This document shows, in pieces, positions 11,443 through 22,576 of a stretch of 64,000 bases of DNA; the first letter of the stretch is position 1; each line of letters starts with the position of its first letter. The position numbers were made by a program, and so were the translations under genes. The notes beneath the pieces were generated by a model, which had not been told where the DNA came from, ran no database searches, and worked only from the letters and a program-made list of their open reading frames with translations. Source of the DNA: Selaginella moellendorffii (taxonomy: Eukaryota > Streptophyta > Lycopodiopsida > Selaginellales > Selaginellaceae); contig NW_003314273.1 in assembly GCF_000143415.4 (NCBI RefSeq), forward strand, positions 2,699,805 to 2,763,804, written 5' to 3'.

Positions 11443-12927
11443 ATGCTCCAGGATATTTACAAATTCTTGACGACAACCAAGATCCCAAATCACTACTTCA
11501 TAAACGATCAAAGGAAACAATTCGTCTTAAGGACACAACGATATTCAGTCATGGGAGGCAAACTATATAAGCTTGGACATGACAACATCTTGAGAAGATG
11601 CATAGAATCACAAGAAGAGATTAAGGATCTACTCGATGAAGCTCATGCAGGACGATCGGGAGGTCATTTTGCCAAAGAAATTACGGCCAGGAAAGTGTTA
11701 CAAGCTGGATTATGGTGGCTGACACTCTGGAAAGACGCCACTCAGCATTGTCAAGAATGTGACATATGTCAAAGAACGAAATTTCCACCGAGGAAACAAA
11801 CTCAAGAACTCAATCCAACAACAGCATTGGAACCCTTCCAGCGTTGGGGACTTGATTTTGTTGGACCTATAGCAAAAAGTAGCAAAGGCAATCAATACAT
11901 TTTGGTTGCTACTGATTACATGACAAAATGGGCAGAAGCTCTCCCACTAAAGAAAGCCACAGCGAAAAATACAGCCAAGTTTCTCTATGAAACAATTATA
12001 ACACGATATGGATTACCACGGGAAATTGTTATAGATCGAGGAACACATTTTCTAAATGAGACCATCGACATTCTCGTTAAAGAATTTATCATCAACCATA
12101 AGAAGTCAACACCATATTACCCCCAGGGTAATGGACAAGCAGAATCAACAAACAAAACGCTTAAAAACATACTCAAGAAAATAGTCAAGACAAACCTTAA
12201 GGATTGGGATGAAAGAATTTATGATGCTCTTTGGGCATATAGAATAACTTACAAAGTTTCAACAAATTCTACACCTTTCAAGCTTGCTTATGGCCTTGAA
12301 GCGTTAACACCACTAGAGTACACAGTACCATCCTTGAGAATGGCCATTGAACTTGAAATTAATCAAGAAGAATCGATCAAGAAAAGACTCGCAATGCTTG
12401 AGAAACTCGATGAAGAAAGACTAAGTGTAATATGGACAATTGAAGCAATACAAGCTAGAAGAAAAGCTTATCACGATCGCAAACAGGTCAAGAAAAACAA
12501 AGCGTATTACAAAGTAGGAGATCTTGTATTATGGTATCGTGGCAATATGGATAAACTTGGAGGAAAACTCGTTCATCAATGGGAAGGACCATTCAAGATT
12601 ACGAGTATACAAATCCCAAGAACAGCAAAACTTGTAACTTTAGATAATGAAAAATTGCAAGTCATTAACTTGAACAAATTGAAGATTTACAAGCAACCAC
12701 AAGTGCTTCACACTATGGTGGAATACCAAAAATTTCAAGAGAAAACATTCAGAGAAATCAACGAAAACACATTCAAATGCATGCAAACACTTAGAGAAAA
12801 TTTGCCTCAACAAGAATGGGACCTAACCCTAATCTTGGCGGCTGTGAGCCGGGATCAGGAAAAAGGGAGCCCACTAGGGGCAAACAGTGACAAGACTGTA
12901 GCGATTCTTGGTCTGGTGAAAGCATAG
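11443..12927 (+). CDS. pol: Integrase (pol, 3' part)
   Basis: Open for 494 codons in the same frame as RT. The zinc-binding HHCC domain is visible (HAGRSGGH, then CQECDIC). The core has Asp in WGLDFVGPI, Asp in DRGTHF, and Glu in PQGNGQAES, giving the DDE triad. The C-terminal part has the GPFKI beta-barrel region and no chromodomain. Integrase inserts the cDNA into the host genome. Only the upstream stop and frameshift separate it from RT. Confidence 0.88.
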   Translation: MLQDIYKFLTTTKIPNHYFINDQRKQFVLRTQRYSVMGGKLYKLGHDNILRRCIESQEEIKDLLDEAHAGRSGGHFAKEITARKVLQAGLWWLTLWKDATQHCQECDICQRTKFPPRKQTQELNPTTALEPFQRWGLDFVGPIAKSSKGNQYILVATDYMTKWAEALPLKKATAKNTAKFLYETIITRYGLPREIVIDRGTHFLNETIDILVKEFIINHKKSTPYYPQGNGQAESTNKTLKNILKKIVKTNLKDWDERIYDALWAYRITYKVSTNSTPFKLAYGLEALTPLEYTVPSLRMAIELEINQEESIKKRLAMLEKLDEERLSVIWTIEAIQARRKAYHDRKQVKKNKAYYKVGDLVLWYRGNMDKLGGKLVHQWEGPFKITSIQIPRTAKLVTLDNEKLQVINLNKLKIYKQPQVLHTMVEYQKFQEKTFREINENTFKCMQTLRENLPQQEWDLTLILAAVSRDQEKGSPLGANSDKTVAILGLVKA

Positions 12928-12932
12928 CTTCA

Positions 12933-14570
12933 ATGAGGACTAGAGTTGGGACAAGGGCTTCATGCTGTCCATGGGAAGAGGAAGAACCGATAGAACTCTC
13001 CGACGAGGAGAATAAGGTATGCACGGTTTTCCAAGTGGGCAATCCGGTATGGTCTCGTGATGAGACTCTTGATGCATGGTTGCGAAAGCATCAACTCTAT
13101 GGCTTTTCGGTCCTGATGACAGCTACGACAAGCACCGACCAGCAGGGAATCGAGAGGAAGATTATCGATTTTGCGCACGGAAAAATCACGATTGAAGAAG
13201 AAGACTTCGCCAAAGCTCTTTAGCTACCAAACAGGGGAAAGCAAGTGACAGCTCCGCGAGACAGAGCCATTGATCCGGAGATCATGAAGTGTGCAGCAAA
13301 TTACAAGACAGCAGCGTCTCTACAGCTCTCCAATGTGAAGGAAAAATTCTGAGGGATTTTTAAATTCCTTCTCGCAACATTGGAATTCCAACGCACGGCG
13401 ACATCAGTGAGCAAGAACATTGCCTTCATCTACGAGGACCTGAACAATGGAGTTCAGGTCGACTTGGGAGTATATGTTTACACCAAGTTCCATAAGGAAC
13501 TCTCACAGGTTTACAATACGCTGGAGAGTAAGAAGAAAATTACAACAACGTTGTTCCTGTATATTGAGGCTTTGTTAGTCAACAATGACAGAGCAATGGT
13601 GATCGTCCCTCACGCCCAGGTGAGGGCAGTGAAGGAGAAGCATGACCATAGCAACGGGAGTGAGGCACAGGAAAAAGAGGATGAGGAGCAAGACGACCAA
13701 GAGGAGGCGCAGGAAAAAAGAGTGGAAGTACAGGATGAACAAGGAGAATTCCAGAAGGAAACTCCAAAGGAGCAGAGACTTGTGGAGCGTGAGAACATGC
13801 AGGAGGAACTACCCCATGTCGAAGAAAACCCAGAGGGTCACATGCAGGAAATTCCACCGCCAGAGATACACACTCAAGACGAAAGCACTCAAATCGACAA
13901 AGCTGATCCGAAGCAGCTCCCTGAAGCTCAAGTTTGCAGTCTTGAGTCAGCAACACAGGACTGTAACCTTGAGCCCGAAACAGTTGTGATAACCGCCACG
14001 GCCAAGGACAACGACAAGGGTTTCGACGAAGCAAGTCACGAGCTCTCACCAATCGACGAAGCTGGCAAGATGGACAACCGTGGACAGCAGGATGGAGCAG
14101 AGCGACACCTCCACAACTGCCCTCCACGCCACTACACACTGGAGAAATGAGGCCGCAAGGAGCAGGATCGCAGCAGTCATGGCAACAAGCTCCCCCACAA
14201 CTTCCTGCAGCAGTATCATGACTCAAAGCTTGCCGTGTACACTCGCGAAGGCATCGAAAGCTTCTACAAGAAGACGTTCATCAAGCCGATGGAGCAGCAC
14301 CTTTCCAAGCTTGAGGATGGATTTAAGCAGCTGAACGCCGCCATCAAGAGCATTCGCAGTCATGGAATCCCGACTTCGAAATCCTGTAAGGAATCTTTTG
14401 ATCTTGCGCAGTAGTACGAGCAGGAAAATGCAAGGCTCAACAAGGAGCTGCTCGCAGCAAAAGAAAGAATTCGCGCACTCGAGGAAGCAGCTCAGACTTA
14501 TGACGAGGAGGAAGAGGAGGAGGAACCGCATGAGGGAATGGCTACCCACGATGCAGTGATGGAGCAGTGA
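12933..14570 (+). pseudogene. Extra reading frame downstream of integrase, broken
   Basis: Frame 3, about 545 codons from 12933 to the TGA at 14568-14570, interrupted by TAG 13221, TGA 13350, TGA 14148 and TAG 14412. The N-terminal part is a mixed alpha/beta-like region with no family I recognise. The middle (about 13640-13900) is strongly acidic and Gln/Glu-rich. The last 60 codons before the end form a heptad-like coiled coil rich in Glu, Lys and Arg. Some gypsy lineages carry an additional ORF between pol and the 3' LTR; whether this is env-like or a captured host gene is not visible. Confidence 0.6.
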
Positions 14571-14597
14571 CTGTGGGACGCAGCACAAGGCAGTCGT

Positions 14598-14604
14598 GGG
14601 AGAG
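14598..14604 (+). other. Polypurine tract
   Basis: GGGAGAG directly precedes the 3' LTR. This is the expected plus-strand priming site, although the tract is short. Confidence 0.5.
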
Positions 14605-15025
14605 TGGAGAAGGGAGAAAAAAAGACAAGCTCGAGGATTCAAGCTTAGGAAAGTAAACTTGAGAGGTTCAAGGTTAGGACTATATTCCTAACCTTGACGT
14701 GAGCAGTAGCGATTATAAAAGTAGGACTTAGAATGTTTTTAGACTTATCCCTAATACAAAATACATTGCAATACATTGTCTTTCTACCTATCTCTTCAGC
14801 TCTTCACAGCAATGTCTTACTTACCCACCGCCTTCAAGGGATCAAAGGCGTGGGACTAGCACCTTCAAGCACATGTTCACAGTCTCTACTTGGCTTGGCA
14901 CAAGCAGGTAAGTGCACTCTTTTCGTAGTGTAGTTTTAGTTTTAGGGACTAGATTAGATTTGAAACTCCTAGGAAAATCTCGTGTGGACGTTTTCCTCCC
15001 AGTTTAGAGATTCTAGGAGTTTTCA
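14605..15025 (+). repeat. 3' LTR of the gypsy element
   Basis: 421 bp with intact TG...CA ends, followed by the CGATC target duplication. It differs from the 5' LTR at about 15 positions, all of them transitions by my hand alignment. Confidence 0.93.
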
Positions 15026-15030
15026 CGATC

Positions 15031-16424
15031 CTTTTTGCTCATCATGATTATTTCGCTGTCATTATTTAGGCAAAAAATCTGAGCAAACTGGGTGAGTCCA
15101 AAGGGATGAACTTGTTGCATTGAGTACTACTTCTACATAAATTGGATCCCTTGCTCAATTGATATTTCTCCTTCGAGCAGCTCCACATAGGCAAGTAACT
15201 TAAAAGCATTAAGCCAAAACTTGTCATAGACACAAGCTCTCTAAATAGCTTTACTTGACTATAATCTAGCTCATTATCACCAGATGAGATTTCCTCCATA
15301 TGCTCGTCTTGCTAGGCATTTTTGTTGTCTGTAGAGACTTTAGGCAAAACACTTGGTGTAAGGCAACTGGGAGATGTAGTGCAATGCCAACAGAGGTTCC
15401 CAAAAGAAATTTTGCATCGATGATGCTTCAAAAGTGGAGTCAATAGCATGTGGCGGTGGTATGAGGACAAAATCACTTTGCCCAATCGAAAGTATGCTCA
15501 ACCTAGTAGGTGGTAATGATGGCATTTGCACTTATGTGGCCATAAGTGAAGTTTTAGCTATCATACATTACTTTGGAATTAAGTTTGGAGTGTCAACGCA
15601 TTTTGGCAAAGGTATAGGAGTAGAGTGAAAGGGAAAGAGCAAAAAAAAAAAGAAACTCCCTAGCCATCTTTAAATTACTTAAGTCACCTTGTCTTACTGC
15701 ATTAGCCTTAAGCTTTGTCCTCTTACCTTTGTTTACTTTTGTATGCAAATGTATTATGGAAATGTATTTTCTTTGTTAGCCTAGTAATCTCTACTCATTA
15801 ATCCTCATGGTTTGTTGGCAGAGTTTATAGAATGGGGCAAGAAAAATATAGATGTTACTTTTAGAGTATCTGTCAAGTATTGTCTAGAGAAAATTTCTAT
15901 AAGCCATACTAGTAAGATTTTGAGGGAAAGTCTGCTCCAAAAAAAAAAAAATCTGTGTAATGTATCTCTTGATTGCTTTGCTTGGAACTTCTCCATCAAA
16001 GAAAGCACTTAGATATAAGGGTTTCTTTCGCATAAAGATAAATCTTTTCTAAAGGATATATATTTTCCCTCTCTTTTAAATGAAAAAATCCTTATCTAAG
16101 CTTATCAGAAAGACTACTCCTTCTATCCAATTCCACTAATCTAACTTTATAAAGAGATAGAAAAGTTTGGAAATAAGATCTGAATGATCTTAATATCCTC
16201 TCCATCCCTTTGGAAGCCAATCTTATAGAATTCTAAAATTGAAGAATTAATTTGCCTTTTTATGATTTTACAAATTTTAATGTCATTTTTTAGAATTTTT
16301 CTAAACCCCTATCCTTCATCTAGTTGGCCACCCTATCTATGCACTTAGGTAGCTCATCACAATGAATCCCTGTGAAGGCTTCATCCATGAGCTTATCCAT
16401 ATCACACCCTATATCCCTACTATA
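15031..16424. other. Intergenic repeat-derived DNA, nothing recognised
   Basis: AT-rich, with only short spurious frames on both strands and no motif I can assign. It is the right flank of the gypsy insertion, originally continuous with the sequence left of 4274. Confidence 0.5.
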
Positions 16425-16966
16425 CATATACATTTAGAACCCCCTATAGCCCCCCCCCCCCCTTGAGGAACACATGTTCTGGGCTTTCACCCCAAGCCTC
16501 CCTTAGTATCAGGAGTTAGTCTCTATGACAAGCTTGTAACTTACTAAATATAGAATGGTGCTAAATTGCGAATTTGAACACGGGACAAACACCATTGTGT
16601 TCAGGCCAATCTTTACATTCCGTAGATATGCTAAATGAACAAATCTAGACAATTTCTATAAATAGCATTTAGGACCAAAATGAGACTAACACAAAGGGCA
16701 TGATAGCGAGGGTGTTTGGCAGACACGGTAAACTATCATCCAGCAATATTGAGGGACCAATTTCAATATGCAAGGGTTTTTGTTAAGCCAGTGCAAGATA
16801 GAGCAAAAGAAAACTAAGAGCCAGGCCGAGTATGCTCAACTAGAAACACATAGGAGTTCCTACCTTATGTCCATCTGGCTAAATACAGATGTTAAGCCCA
16901 ATAAATTAACATTTGAACAATAGAGGCTGATAAAGGGAACCAGCAATTCTAACTTTCTGCCATCGA
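16425..16966 (+). repeat. Dispersed repeat, copy 2
   Basis: Same-orientation match of 3380-3907, with a long C-run at about 16450. It immediately precedes, on the plus strand, the decayed antisense gypsy relic. Confidence 0.6.
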
Positions 16967-16969
16967 CCA

Positions 16970-18946
16970 ATAGGGGGGACGAACCACCGCCTTAGCACTC
17001 TCGACTAGCTCGATCTTATGTTCTATCGGTCGTGCAACGGGTAACCCCACCGGTAACTCCTCTGGCATGGTATTTTGAAATTGATCCAACACCCGCTAAA
17101 TTACTAAAGGTATTTCTTTTGTTCCCACCTTTTTATCACTCTTCATTAAGAGTAAGCACAAAAATGTTGTCTTGGTTTCTTTAGTGAGTTGTCTTCTTAT
17201 GGACACTAGGTTCAAGCAGGATTTTTTGGCCTTACTTTGCCTTACCTTTAAATCCTAGACCTCCACCCTAGATCATTCTCCTCAGGCATTCACTAATACC
17301 ACAAAGTTCCTACCGTGTTCATGTAGAGTTACCACAAACCAATTAAATCAATCCATCCCGAAGATTATGTTAAATCCTACCATGTCTAACACGATGAAAT
17401 TTATATATACTTTCTATGTCCCTACTTCGACTCTTGCTTATCGAAGTACCTCATCGGTGTTTTAGCTACCTTGAACAAACTCTGTAGTCCTTAGTTCACC
17501 CAACCACTGCACCATTAGTCCTCCTTACTAGACTATGTTTGCAACCACAAAATTATCTGAAGCACCCGTGTCAATAAAGATCTTAATAAAATTACTTTCG
17601 AGCTTCCCTTGAAGGGGTGGTAGATGTCTCGAACGACTCTTTACCAAAGTTGCTCATGTAATAAGTAACTTTGAGTAAGGATTGGATCACATACCTCAAT
17701 TTGGATTTCACTTGACTTCATGGCCATATTGACTCTGGCCTTTTTTGGGTAGGGACATTCCCTCGAAAAGTGTTTTGCTTCACCGCTGTTGAAGCATATA
17801 TTGTTTCTCACACTACTAGCAAACTTGATTTTTTTATCCGTGGGTTTATCCCTTTTTGCTTAACTCCCCCATGTACTTGCTTGTTAGCCATTAAATCTGC
17901 CTTTTCGAACCCTGAGGCTCATTCTTAAAGAAACTCTTCTTGAATTTCCTTTTGCCATATATCCCCTTTGGTTTGGCCCCTTTGCTAAATATGGACCTTG
18001 ACCCCATTGTGTTTCTCTTTTGCAGATTATCATTGAAATGCACTTTGATACCTACATTCAATGCTTCTTTGTAATTGGTTGGGTTCTAATGCATCACTTC
18101 ACCTCGAGCCCAAGTCTACAAACTTGATATGAAGGCATGGAATGCATCCATGTTGCCCATATCTATGACAAGGATCCTCTTCGCCATAAATGCATTCACA
18201 TACTCTTGAATGGTTCTTGCCTACTTTAGTCTGCTCAACTCATCCCTTAAGTGTAAAGTAGCATTCGGAAGAATGTAGGTTGTGTAAATCCTCATCTCAT
18301 CATTTCCCAAGTGGTCACTAGTCCTTCGTTGGCCTTTGTTGTTCTCCACCAAGACTTAGCATTATCTGCCAAGTATGGTTTTGCACATGGGACTTTCTCT
18401 GAGCTCAATAACCATAACACTTAGAAGTAATCCTCTATATCATAAAACCAATCCTCCACCACCTTATAGTCATTTACTCCTTCAAAGATCGGTTGGGGCT
18501 TTTTTTTGTACTTGGGAACTGCTTAGGGGACTGATTCCACTTTGGTTTGTTTGATCTTGTTCAGTTCTACTTCAACCCCCACCAAAGGGTCCATACCTTC
18601 TACGCTGCCAACCTCTACATTCTTTTGTTTTTTCTTTCGCTTCTTATCACACTTTAGCTTGCATACAAGGGTCTCTAGTAGGGTATTAATCTATGCCAAT
18701 TGTCCTTTTAAAATGTTTAATCAAGCCTTGGACAACCGAACCTCTTCACCGGACTCTTATTTAGAAGATTCCTCACTAAAGTCCTCCTCGTGCAAGGATT
18801 CTTCATCCATAGCTTTTTGTTCGATTAGAGGCTCTAGCTCTAAAGGAGGTTCTATCTCCACCTTGGTTCTCTTATGCCCTACCTTAGCCATCTCCAGCAA
18901 TCCACCTTTATGCTTTGTTAAAATTAAGGAAAAGGCTCTGATACCA
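16970..18946 (-). mobile_element. Antisense Ty3/gypsy relic: gag and protease
   Basis: Read on the minus strand from the primer-binding site at 18946: a gag start near 18891, a gag-like region with many stops, a zinc knuckle near 17805-17760 in which the second Cys is Ser, then an aspartic protease with intact IDTGAS near 17576-17555. Further on comes an I(I/L)FGMD motif near 17390-17340 where the usual Trp is a stop. RT and integrase are absent, and the relic ends near dispersed repeat copy 2. It is much older than the complete element. Confidence 0.75.
18934..18946 (-). other. Primer-binding site (tRNA-iMet), relic
   Basis: Minus strand TGGTATCAGAGCC, complementary to the last ten bases plus CCA of initiator tRNA-Met. 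The tRNA gene at 46512-46583 in this window matches it. The adjacent LTR edge begins TGTAAG at 18950 on the plus strand; its far end is unclear. Confidence 0.75.
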
Positions 18947-18949
18947 AAT

Positions 18950-19720
18950 TGTAAGTTATAAATTTTTCTTTTCCAATTTGCTAACTTACCTCATCTATCC
19001 GATTACCATCAATTAAGTTCCCTCACTAAGGTTTCCACTTATTGTACCAACTCTTACTTGGTCCTACTTGGTCTTACTTGGTTTCAATCATTCACTACAC
19101 GAAGAATGGAGTGTTAACCATCCATCCACGGATTCCCAAATTCTCTCTTAATCCCCCTCCCTAGGTTAAATTGGACTTAAGGTTTGGCTATACTCCCCGT
19201 AAGCATAAACAGCTAAGCACACCCAGCTATAAGCTTCTGAATTTGGACTTCCCAAGAGGTCACCTAACTCAGTATTATTCAAACCCAAGGATGTTTAACC
19301 CCAAAATCCCAAAACCATTAACCGATTGGAAAAGGGGGTGCACTTTTGTTCATAGGCCCTTTCTCTTTATATTTGAACCCCTATAGATTATCTCTTGAGT
19401 CGTTCCCTTTAGTTACTTACACCAGCCTCTAGATCCTAACACCCCTTGGTATAACAACACTTGATCATGGGACCCTCTAAATCCCAAACTTTGGGTGCAA
19501 CATTTGCTTTGGGACATTGGGGGGAAACACCGTGGCCTAACAGCCTAATATAAGTACCCCTACTCCCCCACTTCCATCCTGAAGGATAGGCCCAAGCCCT
19601 TAGGAAGGGCAAGGACTAATGAGCCTCAAGATACTCAAATGGGGCATCACTCCACATGAGCCAAGAGCACTGCAGTTAGTTTCCCTTTCAAGAATGGGAG
19701 CTACTCTTGAGCACTTCCTT
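18950..19720 (-). repeat. Probable LTR of the antisense gypsy relic
   Basis: Begins with TGTAAGTTA directly outside the primer-binding site and shows no coding potential. The second copy is not in the window, so the outer boundary is a guess. Confidence 0.4.
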
Positions 19721-19869
19721 GGTTGGCCTTTCTAGCACCACCCGAGTCCATGCTCACTCCCACCCAAGGCCTTGGACTCTCAGACCCGATCTCGGACTTT
19801 GTCTCGGACTCGATCTCAGACTCGATCTCGAACTCGGTTTCTTTCAAGGACCCTTCAGCTTATAACACC

Positions 19870-20010
19870 TCAGGGAGTTGGTTCCTTATAACTAGTTACT
19901 ACCGACATTTCCAGCATAAGTTTGTGGAGGTGGCTATTCCTTTGACACGACTGTTATGTAAGAACATGGCATTCAAGTGGAAGAAGCCATAAGAGGAGAG
20001 TTTTGTGGCA
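19870..20010 (+). mobile_element. Gypsy pol fragment (RT/RNase H junction)
   Basis: Plus-strand peptide with YYRHF, then IPLTRLL and FKWKK, matching the connection region of Ty3/gypsy pol (YYRRFI...PLTxLLKK...FxW). It is preceded at 19790-19860 by a degenerate CTCGGACTC-type repeat also seen at 27866-28110. Only about 45 codons survive. Confidence 0.65.
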
Positions 20011-20022
20011 CTGAAATAAACT

Positions 20023-22576
20023 TTGAAGGAAAGCGCCATTTGCAAGGATATCAGAAAATTCAACTCTGATCTCAAACAAGCTTGGCAACAAGGCAAATTA
20101 GAGGGCAAGGAGACGGTTCTTCACATGATGCAGGATTTGCTGCAGGGAATAACTAAGAAAAAACAAGGAATGAGGTATTTTTTTATTTATTCAAAGTTTT
20201 TTCCTTACACTCTTAATAGGTACCATGTTTGTCAACAACAAAGCGTGACATGAGAACAAACTTTAGATACACAACAAGTTTGCAATCTGAGATATTTTTG
20301 AACCTTTCTAAGGTTTACAAGTTCAAGATGGAGAGTTTACAGCTCAAGCTAGGGAGTGTGCCTGTTTTGATTGTAGAAGACGAAACAGTTATTAAAAGGA
20401 TGATCAAATGGATTGCTCGTGATGATGCTTTGCTCAGGTTTTGTGGAAAGAAGGGCAAGGGTCACAAGTGTGTGAATGGTTTTGTTGTGAAGGTTGGGAA
20501 TGGAGAAGCAGGTTATGAACAGATCACCTAGGCTTTTCTGGACAACGAGAAAGCTCACTATACACTAGTGTTGATGGTTAATCCATTGCACAGACAGTTG
20601 TTGTGCTTGGTTCTCTCTATTCATCTTATTTGCAATCGGTTTACAGCTTCAGATGTTCGACAACAATGGAACTCGATCCATCAAATATGGGGACAGCACC
20701 TTCACAATGTTGTTGGCCCCCTGATTGGCCATTCATTAGATGGAGATCAGAGAAGGTGTAAACTAATGCTTGAAGACATGAGTCTGGGGGATACAACAAT
20801 AGGAACTTACTCTGTACCTTGGTCAGGGTGGCTATTCTCTGGAAGGTGGAACTCAATAGGAAACCTTTTGATACATGATCAAGACTATGTGCATAATGGG
20901 AAGAAGCTGATCAATCCATTGCATAGTGCAATAAAACAACTGTTTCTGAGGGATGAGTTTGTGCATTTGAATGACATTTGGGAAGTTTTCGAAAACTTTC
21001 ATGGTAAACACGGACTGCAACTCGGGGATGTTGTGCACTCTGATAGACAAAATTGGGGTGCTGCTTAGCGACTTTGTAGCAGGCCAGTGCAAGTTTGTCT
21101 TTAGATTATGCGAGAAACAACATACAGAAAACCTTCACGTATGCTGGGAACCGAAACTTATTTTGCTGTGGTGGCATCATATATTGATATCTTTTTGCAC
21201 TTGTACTTGAGCCTTGGAGAGTGAGTGAGAGTTACATCAATGGTGTCCTTCTTCTTTCATTTATGGAGGTTGTGGATTCTGAAGGAAAGAAAGTGGAACC
21301 TAAAACACAACTTCATCAGCAAGGAAACCTTCTTGGACATTCAATTATCATGTCACTTTGTCGTCCTTCTAATCAGGTATGTTTCATATATATTTTTCTT
21401 TTGTTAATTTTGCTTTTGAGATAGATATTTCCAGGATCACCATTCACATTTGCCAGTGCCAATTAATAGAACCGGTTTTGACATTTGTGAGAACTTTTTC
21501 TCCAAAATAGGAGGAATGATTGGGAATGAATAGTGTTATGATGGAGTTGATGTTGTTCATAGTGCGACTAGTATGAACATGCTAGCAGAATGCGAGGCAG
21601 CAGGTATATTGTTTTTCTCTAAAACTCATAGGAAATAGGAAAATATTTGGGAAAAGATAGAGCATGAAGGGAAGAGAGTAGTAGCAGACTTAGGGGATTA
21701 CAGTTCGGTGGAGACAGATGCTTTGATAGTTAATGAGTTGATTCAGGGTAAAGCCAAAGCACAAGAACTTCTTCATGGCCTTGGATATCTGGAAAAGATT
21801 GGTGGGATAAACTTGAAGATTTTGAGGATTTTCACAAGGTTTCAGAAAATTCCAGAGAGCATGATATAGTCAATCAGTTTGAAGAGGAACATATAGTAGG
21901 AGAAGAAGCTACTGAAGAAGCTACTGAAGCAGCAAGTGAACTGAGGCATACTTTTGATGCTGTTCTGGATCATATTGAAGATTCTGAGTCATTAAAAGTG
22001 GAAGCAACAATTTTGGTTGACAGGAAGAAAATCTGCAAGTCAACCATCGTTTCTCAGCTAAATTGAAATCCATTTTTCTCCAAAGACTGGTTCACACGGG
22101 TTAAGAATAACTTGACAGTTTATGAACCAGGAAGAAATCTCAATGCACAAACAGCTCTTCCCGTTGGGAGTGATTGTGTATTGTGGTTCGAAGAACAGGA
22201 AGGAAGTCATTTGAAGTTTGTTTAGTATGTTGGTCGAATTCTTTCCATGAGGATAAAAGTGAACAATACCTAGAGGGACACAAGGGAAGTGATTAAATTA
22301 ACCAATCTTTTAGTTGATTCTACTGATTTTCAAATTAACCTATGCTACTATAGGGAATGTGATGCTCCTGAAGCTGATGACGAAGGGAATTCATGGTATA
22401 CATACAACCTTCCTGATAATATGCTAGTGGAACTGACAAATTTGATTGCTTTGGCATCATTATCATATCATCTAGAAGTTGAGAGATATTCGCTTCTACA
22501 ACATGATAGGGAAGTTTTTGATAATTTCATCAAAGATAAAAGCAGGAATATCAATTGTCGTAGAAGGGTGAAATAA
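20023..22576 (+). pseudogene. Decayed gene of unidentified transposon-like family
   Basis: A long coding relic. Positions 20229-21068 are one frame broken by TAG at 20529-20531 and closed by TAG at 21066-21068; the frame continues to about 21219 through further stops. It then shifts and resumes at 21221, with a splice donor near 21376, and again at about 21840-22576. Recognisable phrases are NEKAHYTLVLMVNPL, LIGHSLDGDQRR, WLFSGRWNSIGN, and near 22020 a K(S/C)TIVSQLN followed by SKDWFTRVKN. I have an impression that proteins with GHSxDGDSRR occur in transposon-derived families, but I cannot name the family. It may be a domesticated or dead DNA transposon, or a broken host gene. Confidence 0.5.

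Larger units (their letters stand above)
4279..15025 (+). mobile_element. Complete but inactive Ty3/gypsy LTR retrotransposon
   Basis: A 10,747-bp element bounded by two 421-bp LTRs and flanked by the perfect 5-bp target duplication CGATC (4274-4278 and 15026-15030). Order: LTR, primer-binding site, 2.7-kb leader, gag, protease, reverse transcriptase-RNase H, integrase, an extra 3' reading frame, purine tract, LTR. RT before integrase places it in Ty3/gypsy, and no chromodomain follows the integrase. Gag and protease share one frame (frame 2); RT and integrase lie in frame 1 after a one-base loss near 10217-10220. At least seven in-frame stops separate gag from RT, another interrupts pol after RNase H, and the protease aspartate is changed, so it cannot be autonomous. 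The LTRs differ at about 15 of 421 positions by my alignment. Confidence 0.93.

Noticed and set aside
14223-14642. Minus-strand frame of 139 codons
   Set aside because: It is antisense to the coiled-coil end of the retrotransposon's extra frame, which explains the open stretch.
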